Origin: Adiantum capillus-veneris
Lineage: Eukaryota; Streptophyta; Polypodiopsida; Polypodiales; Pteridaceae
NCBI GenBank assembly: GCA_014529385.2
Contig: CM043952.1
Span: 64,752,370 to 64,816,369 of the forward strand
Length of the DNA stretch: 64,000 bases
Direction: 5' to 3'
The translations under genes and the position numbers were made by a program. The notes beneath the pieces were generated by a model. The model saw only the letters and a list, made by a program, of their open reading frames with translations, was not told the DNA's origin and ran no database searches. Shown piece by piece: positions 9,437 to 20,959 of this stretch (its first letter is position 1; the number at the start of each line of letters is the position of its first letter).

Positions 9437-10740
9437 AAGGTCCTAATGTTTCATCAAATGTAAATGGTAGGAATCAAGAAGAGTTAGACTTGTCTAATTT
9501 TCTAAAAGGATTCCAAGATTTGTTCATCAATGAATATACCTATGGACTTACCTCCAAAATGAGGGGATGATGACCATCGAATTGAGCTCCTACCAGGAAG
9601 CTCACCGCCTAACAAGCCTCCTTATTGAGTTTCCCAAGCTCAACAAGAGGAGATCATGAGGCAAGTACAAGAATTGGTAGACAAAGGGATGGTGAGGCCT
9701 AGCTCCTCTCCCTTTTGTTCTCTACCTACTTCGGTAGGATTGACCTTAAAAGTGGTTATCATCAAAGAAGAAAAGTGGATGAAGGTATCCTAAAGATCGT
9801 GTTTCGCACAACGTTTGGTCTTTATGAATATTTATTCATGCCTTTTGGATTGATTAATGTATTGTCCATGTTCAATTGATTAATGGATAAAATCTTAAGA
9901 CCCTACCACAAATTCATTGGAGTGTTCTTTGATGATATCATCATCTACTCCAAGTCTTTGAAGGAACACAAGCAACATCTCCAAGTGATTTTTCAAGCAT
10001 TGAGGGAGAACAAACTTTTTCTCAACCAAAAGAAAAGTGAATTTTCCCTTCAAGAGATACAATACTTAGGTCATATTATCTCTCAAGATGGTATCCGGAT
10101 GGATCCATCAAAGCTAGAGGTAATAAAAGCATGGACTAATCCAAGGAATATACATGAGCTAAGAAGATTTATTGGTATGTGTGCATACTATAGACACTTC
10201 ATATCTAAATTTTCTCAAATAGCAGGACCATTACATGACTTAACAAATAAGGACGTTAAGTATTCATGGACTGCTAAGGAGAAAAAAAAATTAATATGCT
10301 CAAAGATAAGCTTACCTCCCAAACAGTCCTCTTCCTTCCTGATCTCTAAAAGCCATTTGAGGTCCAATGTGATGCTTGTGGGGTGATTGCATTGGAGCAG
10401 TCCTACTTCAAGAAGGGCATGCCATAGCATATGAGAGTTGAAGGCTAAATACAGATGAACATGTCTTAGGTATTTATGAGAAAGATATTTTAGCTTTTCT
10501 ACATGCCCTAGACACATGGAAGCACTAATTACTGGGGACTCCATTTATTCTACGAATCAACCACCAAAGTCTCATACTCCATGATGCTAACCAAGCTTTC
10601 CAACAAAATAAGGTGGGTAAATTTTCTTTTGCAATTTAATTTTCATATTGCTCACATTTCCGATAAGCACAATCAAGTGGCCAATGCACTTTCATGATGA
10701 CCAAAAGTTAATGCGGTGTCTATAGCTACTCACAATGATC
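9437..10740 (+). pseudogene. Gypsy reverse transcriptase and RNase H, decayed
   Basis: RT blocks appear in order: FGRIDLKSGYHQ (about 9730-9770), FRTTFGLYEYLFMPFGL (9800-9852) and the catalytic block FFDDIIIYS (9925-9951), followed by the YLGHIIS and RRFIGMCAYYRHFI blocks to about 10210. RNase H traces run to about 10740. Several stops and frameshifts are present, and the sequence jumps from the first PSS...F block straight to the catalytic GRIDLKSGY block, suggesting an internal deletion near 9715-9735. It belongs with the flanking protease and integrase as one old Gypsy element. Confidence 0.85.
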
Positions 10741-10849
10741 TATCTTCTATGATAGATGAGTATGCTATTAACTCTAACTATAGAGACATACTGTTAGCCC
10801 TTGCTTTGGGAAAAAAAGAGGAACCATTCACCTTGTAGGATGGTTATCT

Positions 10850-11960
10850 TCTCCACGGAAATAGGCTATGTTTTACCCACTCCCTTCATGAGAAAGTCAT
10901 GTATGAATCCCATGCCCCTCCCTATGCAAGGCATAGAGGTATTCAACCCACTCTCTGAGGAGTAGAGACGTAGTTCTATTGGCCTACCATGAAAGTGGAC
11001 TTACAAGAGCATGTTCAAAATGTTTGGTATGCCAAAAGACCAAGTATGATAGAGGGAAGCAACATGGATTACTCCAGACATTTCCTATCCCAAATTCACC
11101 ATGGGAGAGTATATCCATGGATTTTATCTTTGGATTACCCAAGTCTATTCATGGGAATACGAGAATATGGACAATAGTCGATAGGTTTAGCAAGCAAGCA
11201 TGCTTTATTCCTGTTCAAAAGACTAGTAAGGCACACCAAAAATGGAAACTCTCTTTATATCATAGATTTCAAACACCATGGATTGCCAACATCCATCATG
11301 TCAGATAGAGATTCTAGAATGACTAGTAATTTTTGGAAAGGTCTCTTTGAAAATTTAGGAACAAGATTGAATTTCTCTTTGGCCTATCACCCACAAACGG
11401 ATGTCCAAAGTGAGATAGCCAGTCTTACGATACTTGATCTTCTAAAGACTTATGTTATTGGAGTGGATCAACACCCACAATGGGAAAAGTACTTACCTCT
11501 TGTAGAGTATGCTTACAATAATAATGTACATACTTCTATGGGAAAATCACCTTTTGAAATAATTGAGAGAAGACCTAAACGTCCCTTACTACTTAAAGTA
11601 CATGGGAAGATCTTCACTGCCGATGAGTATAGCCGTGACCTACAAGAATCTTTTCAAACGATTGAGGAGGCTATATCCATCTCTCACCAAAGGAAAAAAG
11701 CTGTTGCTGACAAGCACAAAAGGGCCTTAACGTTCAAAGAAAATGATTGGGTCTTACTTAAGTTTCCCAAGGCTTGATTGAGGAAAACGACGAGCAAAAA
11801 TCCTACGGGCCATCAAAAGTATTATGCTAAGCTAGCAAAAAGATACTATGGTCCTTTCCAAATCTTGAAGCCCATCAATGACATGGCTCTATCAACTCAA
11901 GTTGCCCAACCATTGGCTCATACACAATGCTTTTCATGTGAGCCTACTTAAACCCTAAAA
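10850..11960 (+). pseudogene. Gypsy integrase, decayed
   Basis: An HHCC-type zinc region is at 10900-11050 (histidines in YESHAPPYARHRG, then CSKCLVCQKTKYDRGKQ). The catalytic core follows: SMDFIFGLP (first Asp) near 11130, IMSDRDSRMTSNFW (second Asp) at 11297-11338, and YHPQTDVQSEIAS holding the Glu at 11388-11424. The C-terminal region (YYGPFQILKPIND, about 11845-11885) marks the end of the polyprotein. Frames change near 11250-11290 and stops occur after 11777. No chromodomain is visible before coding fades out around 11960. Confidence 0.85.
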
Positions 11961-12012
11961 AAGATGTATGTGCCCAGAATGTACCGCACATGACCACATT
12001 GTATATTGGGAG

Positions 12013-12284
12013 TGTTGGGAGTGCCTTCATACCTTCATATGCAAATGCACTCTTAGTAGAAGGGGATCTCAAAGGGTGTAGCCAAAGGGCATCTCAATGG
12101 GTCACAATTGGATATCAAAGGGTGCCTTTATTTTATATAAGGGAGGAGTCCTCCTTGTACGCATCATCGGGAATTCTAAGTACAAGCATTAATGGAGTTT
12201 GATGTCTTCCTCTCTCCTTTATTGACTTTCTCTGTCTACATCTTGGTGAGGACAGTCTCGTAATAGACAGGCATGACTATTACA
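12013..12284 (+). mobile_element. Probable LTR (272 bp) with TATA box
   Basis: It starts TGTTGGGAGTG and ends ATTACA, and contains TTATATAAGGG (around 12130-12142) as a likely TATA box, with roughly 140 bp to the end. It is followed at once by a primer-site-like TGGCGACCACGGGATTC, so it reads as the 5' LTR of the next element on the plus strand. No partner LTR is in the window, so borders rest on the TG/CA ends and the primer site. Confidence 0.55.
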
Positions 12285-12286
12285 CT

Positions 12287-12303
12287 TGGCGACCACGGGA
12301 TTC
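12287..12303 (+). promoter_or_regulatory. Possible primer binding site (tRNA-Arg-like)
   Basis: TGGCGACCACG matches the complement of a tRNA-Arg 3' end (CGTGGTCGCCA) for 11 bases; the following GGATTC would fit only with a small gap. Its place two bases after the LTR end supports the call. The tRNA identity is from memory of tRNA-Arg acceptor stems and is tentative. Confidence 0.4.
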
Positions 12304-12319
12304 TTTCTCACTACCTACT

Positions 12320-12844
12320 ATGAGGGTGATGAAGTCGGTGAAAGTTGTGAGAGTACATGCTAATAAGGGTGCTACTGATGGAGAAATGGGTGCTGCTTAT
12401 GGAGAGCGAGGAGGCAAACAGCTCTTGCAAAGGGGAGCACGAGGCAATGCATAAGAAGGGGAAACTCAAAAAGAGAAGAGGCTCCTTGTAGGCTACCGTT
12501 TACAGAGGAGACAGAGCCAGGCCATAGCCACGAGCATGCCGAGGGGGGGCCCGATTCTAAATGCCATGCAATACAAGAACTCCGACATCATGGAAATGCA
12601 AAAAAAAAATCAATGCACTCCAGGGTGAGAAGGAAGGGTTAACTGCATAAAATTTTATTTTATTTTTAAAGGCCAACTGCAAAGTCAGGAGCAATTACTG
12701 TTGTATGAGTAGTCAAGGAAAGAATTGACTAATATAGTGGAGGCTCTCAAAACCAAGCTATCAAGTTTAAATTCTGAGCACTCTGGCTCAAAGGACACAG
12801 TTGAGGAATTGAGAAGAATAATTATTGAAAGTAAAGCTATACAT
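12320..12844 (+). pseudogene. N-terminal gag remnant (Gypsy type)
   Basis: After the primer site a broken frame starts MRVMKSVKVVR and later gives a heptad-like stretch (LTNIVEALKTKLSSL, 12727-12772) typical of coiled-coil gag N-termini. It ends at 12844, where a Copia LTR begins. The gag sequence at about 14030-15290 could be its continuation, but this is inferred from order only. Confidence 0.4.
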
Positions 12845-13071
12845 GTGTGGGAAATAATAATCCACATCATCATCATAGTCATCATACACATCATGAGATG
12901 CCAAGAGGCGCATGCAAACTCCAAGAATCCCACGAACGCTGTAACTGTATTCACGTGTATATAACTACACCTTCTCTTGAATACAATCATCGCCTTCTTG
13001 TCTAGCTCTGCGTATCTCTCTGTCCCTTCTCTCTCTCTCACCTTCTTAGTGAGTTCTCCCTTTTTCTCACA
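12845..13071 (+). mobile_element. Copia-type LTR (about 227 bp)
   Basis: It begins TGTGTGGGAAATAATAATCC and ends TTTCTCACA. It contains GTGTATATAAC (TATA box near 12956-12964) and the CTCTTGAATACAATCATC stretch common near the R/U5 of plant Copia LTRs. The next bases, TGGTATCATCGC, are a tRNA-Met primer site with two changes from TGGTATCAGAGC. Confidence 0.6.
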
Positions 13072-14029
13072 TGGTATCATCGCAGTGGTGATCTTGGCTC
13101 ACCTTGAAGGTGTCCCACCACAACCCCTCTGCGCAGTACCTCTCCGAACCCTGGCAGAGCCAACTCACCCAGCCAAGCATGGCTGATGAAGAAATCGCAA
13201 TTCAAATCTTCCTTGGGAGCCTTACTGATGATGTCACACATCATCCGGTTCGTGGTGCAGTTGAGCCTGTACTCGCATGTGGCTGCTCTCCGAGCACGTG
13301 CCCTCCCAAAGAAGTTGATGCCGCAACTACCACCATTGCTGCAGCTACCGAACCTAACCTTTGTGAATCAACACACACATTTTGATAGTTCTATGCAAAT
13401 TCTTGTCATTAAACTTTGATTATTATGTTTGAGACAGTGGGTTTCTATAAACATTCACATATGAGGACGACCATGTTATGGACATCTTCTGGGTGTGGTG
13501 GCTTGGGGCTTGCTTGCACAAAGGAGATCCGTCGTTGTCTAATGTTAGAGGGTGATTTCTTTGTCTTCTCTGAGTGCTTAGAGAAGAAAGTTTGTGGTCC
13601 TCCTCCTGAGGAGAAAAACTAGTAGATAGTAACTTCCATTGGTGGACAATTATTTTTGCGACTTGACTCTATGTATTGTTTGAGATAGTATTTTTTTAAC
13701 ACAACAACAACATATGGAGATTGTGAGTTTTTCCCTTGTCCCCACAAGGGTTTTTTCACCCACAGTCATGGTACCTTGATTTGAGATGATTTTTCATATC
13801 TCAAATCAAGGATCAATCTATATTTTGTTCAATTATGGGGAAAATGTTGTGTTTCTCATGTCATTGTCTTGTTCTTGTTGTTCTTATTGAACATGAACAC
13901 ATAGCGAGATGTGGATCTTCTACTATCCACACAGCCCGCATGTTGATACTACCTCTAATGATTCATGTTCAACTACTAGTGGTGAAAATATAGCAAGGAG
14001 GACACCGTTGTATCAACAAACCATGGGCA
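13072..14029 (+). other. Degenerate retroelement interior, no clear domain
   Basis: This follows the Copia LTR and primer-like site. A short frame starting MADEEIAIQIFLGSL (from 13180) might be a gag remnant, but I cannot place it. A perfect 14-bp inverted repeat (13774-13787 with 13798-13811) and a smaller one (CCCTTGT/ACAAGGG near 13735-13752) lie in what may be a second LTR. No border is supported. Confidence 0.3.
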
Positions 14030-15290
14030 ATGAGTAGATCGCAGATAAGCTTATGAAGAGGAGGATGAGTCAGACATTGAGAATCCACAACTAGAGAGTA
14101 TCGCCCTTGAGATGCTTCTTGACATGTGGAGGAGATTATCTAACACAACAGTGATCCATGTTGCCACAACCATATCCTCGACAAAATTGTGTACCATTGA
14201 GGAATGTTACTACAACAAACCTCAAGTTAGGTAAAGGCCCTATCATCCCAACCTTCAACACTAGCCAAATGCACCAGTGAATCCTCAGTAAGTCAACAGA
14301 ATAGGCTAGCACGACCACCGTAGAGATATAAATCAAGACCAACAAATCCACAGCCAAGAGTTGAAAGGCCAAGACCGGTGTTGGGGTGCCAACCGCCACT
14401 CTCAGATGAAGACCAGGCAGTTGTGAGGTATGTGTATCTTAACCAATTCCCAGAAAAGAATGCCTTAGTGTTGATATAATTGTATTATGAAGGGGAGAGC
14501 TATGGGTACCACCATGCATACAGTCCTAATCCACCAGTGATCATAGAGTCATATGACCATGAGAATATCACTTCATCCTCTAGTAATTCTCAATCAAGAA
14601 TAAGCAGCATATCTCTGAGTGAAGGGTTTATGTTGAGTCGAAGAAAAATTATGTTCATAACGAATCCAGGAGAGGCTAAATAAAATGCATATCCACAGAG
14701 ACCATATGCCCAACAATTCAGACAACAAAGAAGCATAGGACCTTGTTTCAAGTGCCAAGGAGACCATTTGGCTAGGAATTTCCCAACCGACCAAGCTTAT
14801 GATGCAAGCAATGTTCCTAATGCAATTGGTAGTGATTATGGACATGGTGGTGATTGTGGATGGAAACAGTTGTACTAGTATTTTCCTCAAAACCCATATA
14901 AATAAGGAAAAGCAATGGTGAACATTGTAGAGGTCATACCCTCTTCAAGTGCTTTTGATTTAGATGCAAAAGTGCCACTCAAGGTGGTAACAAGAGCGCA
15001 AGCGAAGCAAAAAGTGACTAGTGAGTGGGGTAGTAATGATTCTCATAAATCTCTAAGTGTGAAATATGCAAGTAAATCTATGAGGTATATAATTAGATCT
15101 TAGTACCATAAAAAGTTAAAGGCTATTATAGCTAAGATTGCACAAGCTCTAGAGAAATCATAGAAACGATAAGATCTTCATCTAATGTCATACGGGGATA
15201 TTAAATATAGGATCTTTTCATTTAGAGCTTTCTTTACAAAGTTAGAGCTTTTTGTGGGTAGCAAATTAGATGTAACCTTTTGCACATACT
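14030..15290 (+). pseudogene. Gypsy-type gag remnant with zinc knuckle
   Basis: A broken frame contains PCFKCQGDHLARNFP at about 14740-14785, a CX2CX4HX4C knuckle whose last Cys is replaced by Phe. Downstream is PLKVVTRAQAKQKV (about 14960-15010), a wording usual between gag and protease in plant Gypsy elements. A coding trace with EEDESDIENPQLESIALEML lies upstream at about 14050-14120. Multiple stops are present. Protease and RT are not recognisable after 15290. Confidence 0.65.
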
Positions 15291-15514
15291 AAGGTATATA
15301 GCTTTTGAACTAGGATAAAGTGCGTAGTAAAAAAATTGTGCTCTACATGTTTGTGACACAATTAAGGGACATAGTAATACAAGATGGATTTGATAGAAAA
15401 CTAACCATATCAATATCAATATATTGATACTGCAATGCCATATATGTAGTATTTATAAGAAAGATCATCACAAAGTCTATGTTTATGATCAACAATAATT
15501 TTAGTACAAAGTAA

Positions 15515-15575
15515 AATATTTGACTTTTTGGTATGAGGTAAGTTAGTCTTTATCTTGTTCACATTATAAGCCAAT

Positions 15576-15627
<52 letters not shown>

Positions 15628-15721
15628 AAAGTGAAATATTTAAATTTTTTTCATGGGATAAGTTGAAGCCTACCCTAGCAACAAGTCTTTATCTTGTTTT
15701 CTCTACAAGCAATTAGAGAGA

Positions 15722-15757
<36 letters not shown>

Positions 15758-15850
15758 AAAGTGAAATATTTAAATTTTTAGTATGAGGCCAATTGAAATC
15801 TACTCTAGGAATGAGTCTTATCTTGTTCATTCTATAAGCAATTAGAGAGA

Positions 15851-15903
<53 letters not shown>

Positions 15904-15926
15904 TGTGCGTGTGCGTGTGCGTGTGC

Positions 15927-15960
<34 letters not shown>
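15515..15960. repeat. Three imperfect tandem units, each ending in a microsatellite
   Basis: A unit of about 80-100 bp, with AAAGTGAAATATTTAAATTT, then a TCTTTATCTTGTT block and CAATTAGAGAGA, occurs at 15515-15578, 15627-15724 and 15757-15850. They are followed by (GA)n at 15579-15626, (GA)n at 15725-15756, and a long (GT)n array with GC interruptions and a short GA tail at 15851-15960. The microsatellite seems to have grown from the same AGAGA tail in each unit. Confidence 0.85.
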
Positions 15961-17164
15961 TAGAGATGTAAGTCACTTTTGAGATGTTTTTGTTAGCTAT
16001 TCTAAACTCCATATCAACATCTTTACTCTTTTTTTGTGCTGCTAGACACAATCTGGCTCTGTTTTTAGGTACATTCTTCATGATCAAAAGTTACTTTGTA
16101 GCTAGTTTTTTTGATTCAATACATTGTGATGCGGGATTTTAAGTGCAATGTTGTTATTTTCTTGTCTTTTCTCAGGTTTAAGAAATTTATTCACACATTT
16201 GAAAACAAGAGTCGATAGTTCTTCATTACGCAGAGTCGTTGCAAGCTTATCTACTTATAACAGACGTAAGTGCACTTACTCGCCTCTATATGTGTGTTTT
16301 ATTTTGTATACATTTTTGAATTTGTTTCTTTTATGGCATGATTTACTTGCATGTATAGAAACTGATAATTAATAGAAACTAATTCAGTTAAAAGAAGGTT
16401 TCTATAGAACCTATCTTTTCTAAACTAGTTATATGAGCAATCAAAAAGTGTTTCTCTTCTTTACTTGTAAAAGTAAGTAAATCTGACCGATTATAAATAG
16501 AGTTCCACCATAAGATTTTTTTCACCCTACTTTTATTTGACTTTGATCCAAACACTGGCACAGGCATGCAATTTTAGAACCTTTTTGGCACAACTTTTGA
16601 CTTGCTTTATTCTCAAAGTGAGATCGCTGGCTAATCTGTTGTTTTTGGCACATCAAAAATCGTATAAAAGAAGGGTCAGCATGGGCGCTTTTGGCATCTA
16701 CTAGTGCACTTGGATTGAGAGCTTTGAGCCACAGCATCACGTGCACATCTATCCCTATGTGCATGTGGACAAGCTACACCTTCATCTTGGGCTTAGGATA
16801 TTTTTGGAGACTGCTCTAACACCTTTGTGATCCTGTACGTAGGACGTGCATGACTAGACTATATTAGTTTTTTTTTCCAACACAATCGGGGCCCGCTCAA
16901 GTGGGTGGAGCTGATTTTAGTTAGTTTGCATACTCTCTGATTGTTTTAGTTGGTACTCATGCCAAGATGGTTTTAGTTACTATGTATAGCCTCTGCTTGC
17001 ACAAGACAGAATCGGTTGTTATACAAAATTGTGGACATTGGAGACTTTTGGTGGGATAGAGCATCGTTCAAAGATTTTTCCGTGCAATTTTTTAGAGCAC
17101 TTTAAAGCTTTTCTAGTGCATTTTGTTCTTTCTAGAGTATTTTTAGAGTCACTCATTATTATTA
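15961..17164. other. No recognised gene
   Basis: About 1.2 kb of AT-rich DNA with short frames only on both strands. I see no domain, RNA gene or clear repeat. Confidence 0.5.
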
Positions 17165-18115
17165 ATAAGTGACTATTAAAGGTAGAAAATGATGATGCAG
17201 CAAGATGTTAGGCATAAGACTATGGAGAGTGATTATTAAATGTATGAAGATGATGATGCAGTAGGATGCTAGGCGTATGGCTATGGAGAGTGACCGCGTT
17301 GCCCAACGTGTTGCATTAGAGAGAGAGCGTTCCGAAGCAAGATGGCTCTAGCGACTACCCAGGAGAAACAACGACTCACAATGGAGGAAAAGCATCTCGC
17401 CATGGAAGCAAAGCGAGAGGAAAAGCACAACAAATGCTTACAAGTAATGTCCGAAAGTCGTCACATCACGATCCGACATCGCTGAGTTATCTAGCAAAGC
17501 AGAATGGAGTGATAGTACTAGCGACTCCAACTCTCTAGTCACAGAGAAGTTGACGTTCAGTAAGTATATTGGTAAGATGGATGCAACAGTAATTAAGTCA
17601 TGGTTGCATCAATCTAATGCTTAGATTTCCACCACCAAAAAGAATAGTAAGAGTAAAGTACTCAGAGCTGCAATGCATTATCTAGAGATGTCATTAATAG
17701 TAAGACCAACTTCAGACTCGTTTCTCGCCACCCCAATATAAACAACGGCTACAAGAAGGATGAATATCCCTTAAGCAGAAAAGCACTCCTGTTATGTCTT
17801 TTTCTAACCATATATTGCAGCTAGCTACTCAACTTTCGATGTCACAAAAGAGCTGCATGATGCTTTTCTCTTTGGCTTGGACGATACATTGAGTATGATG
17901 TGTGGGCCTTGAACCACCATGAGGGTCGCACTAGAGAAAGAAATGAAGCACAACAAAGGTAAGCCTAAGGAGGTCATAAAGAACTCTACTAGCATTCAAC
18001 AGAACCAACAAAAACAACAAAATGGTAAGAATGATGGTAAGACCTCTTCTTCCTCTTGTCAATCTCGATTCTCCTTACACTTCAAAGTCTCGGACAATGC
18101 ACAACACAAGATAAT
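17165..18115 (+). pseudogene. Retrotransposon gag remnant
   Basis: Two near-copies of a 57-bp segment (17175-17231 and 17232-17290) are followed by a broken coding trace: an Arg/Glu-rich helix (ERVAQRVALERERSE, around 17290-17335), then LTFSKYIGKMDATVIKSWL (about 17549-17605), which resembles the start of a gag capsid domain, then a Gln/Lys-rich tail to about 18060. It is cut off by the LTR starting at 18116. Confidence 0.45.
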
Positions 18116-19315
18116 TGTCACGTGACACATCTAACCCTACGTGTACGTGGACAAGCTACTTCATGACATGGGTTCAGTTCAGTTCATTCAGTCTAGAATA
18201 GGAAGTGATCTGGCACTTTTGTGATTCTGTTTGCAGAACATGCATGTCTAGACACTTAGAATAGATGCATATCCTCTGGTTGCACACAGCATAATCAGTA
18301 GATTTCCATCAGAACCCATCATGAGCATTTTTACAGTGCATAGACCTATTTTTCCTATTTTTGACACTTTTCACTTATTATTTTTAAGTGACTTTTATTG
18401 GAAATTGGGTAGGGAAAATTCACTAAGCAAGTACATAAGAAAACCCTAGCACTAGCATTTCTGGTAGAAGAGGCAGTAGGAACTCCGCGTTCAACAGACA
18501 CCTTCTGAGCAAGACTCCCCACATCAGCAGAGCTAGCGTTTTTGCATCTGCAAAGGACCTAGCGTTTTCATCCACAGGCAGCCTGGTGTTTTTTTTCACA
18601 GCAGATCAGCCCCGGTAGCAACAAGATAGATCAAGAAGCCTAGCGTTTTGCATTTGCAAAACAACCGGCAGTAGCAGGACAGTTTTCAGCCCTAGCGTTT
18701 TTGCATCAACATAGCCATCCAGTGTTTTGCAGATTCACCACGATGGAACAACAAGAAGCATCAGCGTTTTCAGTTTTCAGAAGTCAGACATCGCAGTAGA
18801 AGTCCCAAAACTCGCTGATCTCACCTTCTGCAGCAGATCCTCGCCGCACGGTCAGATCCGGCGTAGTTTGCAGATTCAGCCCAAAAATTACAGATTTCAG
18901 GATCTGCGTTTTCATCGCATCGTCGTCACATCGCCGCCATCGACATCGTCACAGACATAGAGTCAGAATTCAGCAATTAAAAAATTGCAGATTTCAATCA
19001 TTAGCGTTTTCAAATTTCAGCATGTCTCGTCGTCATCCTCATCGTCGTCGACATCGTCGGCAAGTCCAAAGCATTGTAGAGATTTGTGCAATCAATAGTA
19101 GACCGCTCTCGCCATAAAGAGTGGGGCCTTTGGAGGAGGGTTTGACAACATTCTGGTGTCGTATTCTTCTCTCTCTATCTCTCAGTCTCAACACCTTCAT
19201 TCACAGTGTTTATCCACTTTGTTTGTGATCATTTGCACTCTCTCACTAAAGGAACGAAAGGCTCTCCCTTCCGTAAGTAAAAGGAACCCTTGAGCACAGT
19301 TCAGAGCACTCATCT
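18116..19315 (+). mobile_element. LTR copy A of the palindrome-ended family, 3' truncated
   Basis: It begins TGTCACGTGACACATC and runs parallel to 19316-20434: shared blocks include CTAGAATAGGAAGTGATCTG, CCTATTTTTCC and the closing GGCTCTCCCTTCCGTAAG. It stops at GCACTCATCT, about 38 bp short of the LTR end seen in copy B, and the next base is the first base of copy B. No primer site or target duplication lies between them. Repeated GCGTTTT and CAGATC words fill the middle (18530-18960). Confidence 0.85.
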
Positions 19316-20434
19316 TGTCACGTGACACATCCAACCCTATGTGTTCGTGGACAAGCTACAGCATGACCAGGGTTCAGTTCAGTCAAGTCGGTCTAGAATA
19401 GGAAGTGATCTGGCACTTTTGTGAGTGTTCGCAAACCATGCATGACCAGACACTTAGATTAGATGCATATCCTCCGGTTGCACACAGCATGATCATCAGC
19501 ATTCCCATCAGAATCCATCAAGGGAATTTTCCAGTGCATTAAACCTATTTTTCCTATTTTTGACATTTTTCACTTATTTATTAAGTGACTTTTGTTGGGA
19601 ACTAGGTAGGGCAATTTTTCTTAGATAATATAAAAGCAAACCAGAGTTAGCACTTTCTGGCAGAAGAGGCAGCAGGAGCATTGCTCAACAGGTCACTTCT
19701 CAGAAAGAACAAGAACCCTTCAACCTGGCGTTTTTGGAGCCAAACATGCCAGCGTTTTCTCTCCAACAACCTCAGCATTTTCAACCCCCTTCATTTGCAA
19801 TTCCAGCCCCTTGCATTGGCGTTTTCCAACTAGAAATTTCAGCAAGAAGAAGACTCAGAAGGTAGCGTTTTTCAACCAGCCATACCAGCGTTTGTTCACG
19901 AGCTTGGCAGCGTTTTCAGCAAGGGTTTACCGCAATTTAAAGAACCACCAAAAACAGCGTTTTTGGCATACAAAGAAATAGTAGCAGATCAGCCCCGACT
20001 TGATGCAACAATACCAATTCGAAGCATTTAGTTATCAGCCATAGACTCGGTCTCGTTTTCCACATCATCAACATCGACATAGTCCCATTAGATTTGCATC
20101 AGCCATTGTACCAGATTGTGCAATCAATAGTAGACCACTCTCGCCATCGAGAGTGAGGCCCTTGGAGGAGTGTTTGACAACATCTCCGGTGTCACATTCT
20201 CTTCTCTCTCTATCTCTCAGTCTCATGCACTTTCATTCAGTCTCTATCTCTTCTCTCTCTATCTCTCAGTCTCATGCACTTTCATTCATAGTGTCCCTTC
20301 ACTTTGTTTGTGATCACTTGCACTCTCTCATTAAAGAACGGAAGGCTCTCCCTTCCCTAAGAAAAAGGAACCTTGAGCACAGTTCGGAGCACTCATCTTG
20401 AGCAAAGTACAACATTCATTCCGTTGCACCTTAA
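19316..20434 (+). mobile_element. 5' LTR copy B (about 1.12 kb) of the palindrome-ended family
   Basis: It starts with the 12-bp palindrome TGTCACGTGACA and ends near GCACCTTAA, where relatives at 32748 and 20960 have GCACCTTACA, so the CA terminus appears lost. A tRNA-Met primer site follows at 20436. It is the plus-strand arm of a large inverted repeat with 20960-22202. Confidence 0.88.
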
Positions 20435-20435
20435 T

Positions 20436-20447
20436 TGGTATCAGAGC
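20436..20447 (+). promoter_or_regulatory. Primer binding site (initiator-Met)
   Basis: TGGTATCAGAGC directly after LTR copy B. The following leader (20448-20640) is repeated at 32762-32935 and shares its sequence closely. Confidence 0.92.
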
Positions 20448-20959
20448 TTTGGCAGTGTTCTGTATCACTCAAGGAAAGAACCACTGAATTTTTTTTGCTT
20501 GTTGCGATCACACAGAACCCAAGTTCTCTTGGGCGTGTCGATTCCTAATTGTGTTTTTGAAGAGTGACAGGAAACCCAAGAAAGAAGGGCTTGTCCACCC
20601 TCCCCTTGTGCCTCTTTTACTCATTGAGAGCGGACCGTGCACTTAACGGCCGGCCAATCGACGTGAGGTGGGAAAAAGCAACCTTGGTGTGAGCGCAAGG
20701 CCACCAAGGGGTGCGCCTGTGGAAAAGAGCAAAACTCGGGTGAAGAGAAAATCCTTCTCTAGCACAGATTGCAAGCGAAAGAAGAACCTCAAGAACTCAA
20801 GAACCCCAAGACCGCCAAGAACCCAAGTTCCTTGTGAACTTAAGAACCCAAGACCACAAGAACCCAAGACTTCAGTGGATGGTCATCACTCGAAGCGGAA
20901 TGGATACTTCGCTTGGAAATGATGAGCATGAGAGAGGCGAAGAAGAATTTTCCCCACCA
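20448..20959 (+). pseudogene. Leader and truncated gag start of the plus-strand copy
   Basis: A leader with many CAAGAACCC words (20770-20870) precedes an ATG at 20879 that encodes MVITRSGMDTSLGNDEHERG, matching the start of the ORF at 31471 on the minus strand (MVITGSGMDT). After 27 codons, at 20959, the frame is cut by the reverse-oriented LTR. The rest of this gag appears to resume on the plus strand near 31578, with about 105 bp lost. Confidence 0.75.

Noticed and set aside
15842-16087. Thr-His-rich ORF
   Set aside because: It is only the translation of the (GT)n microsatellite.
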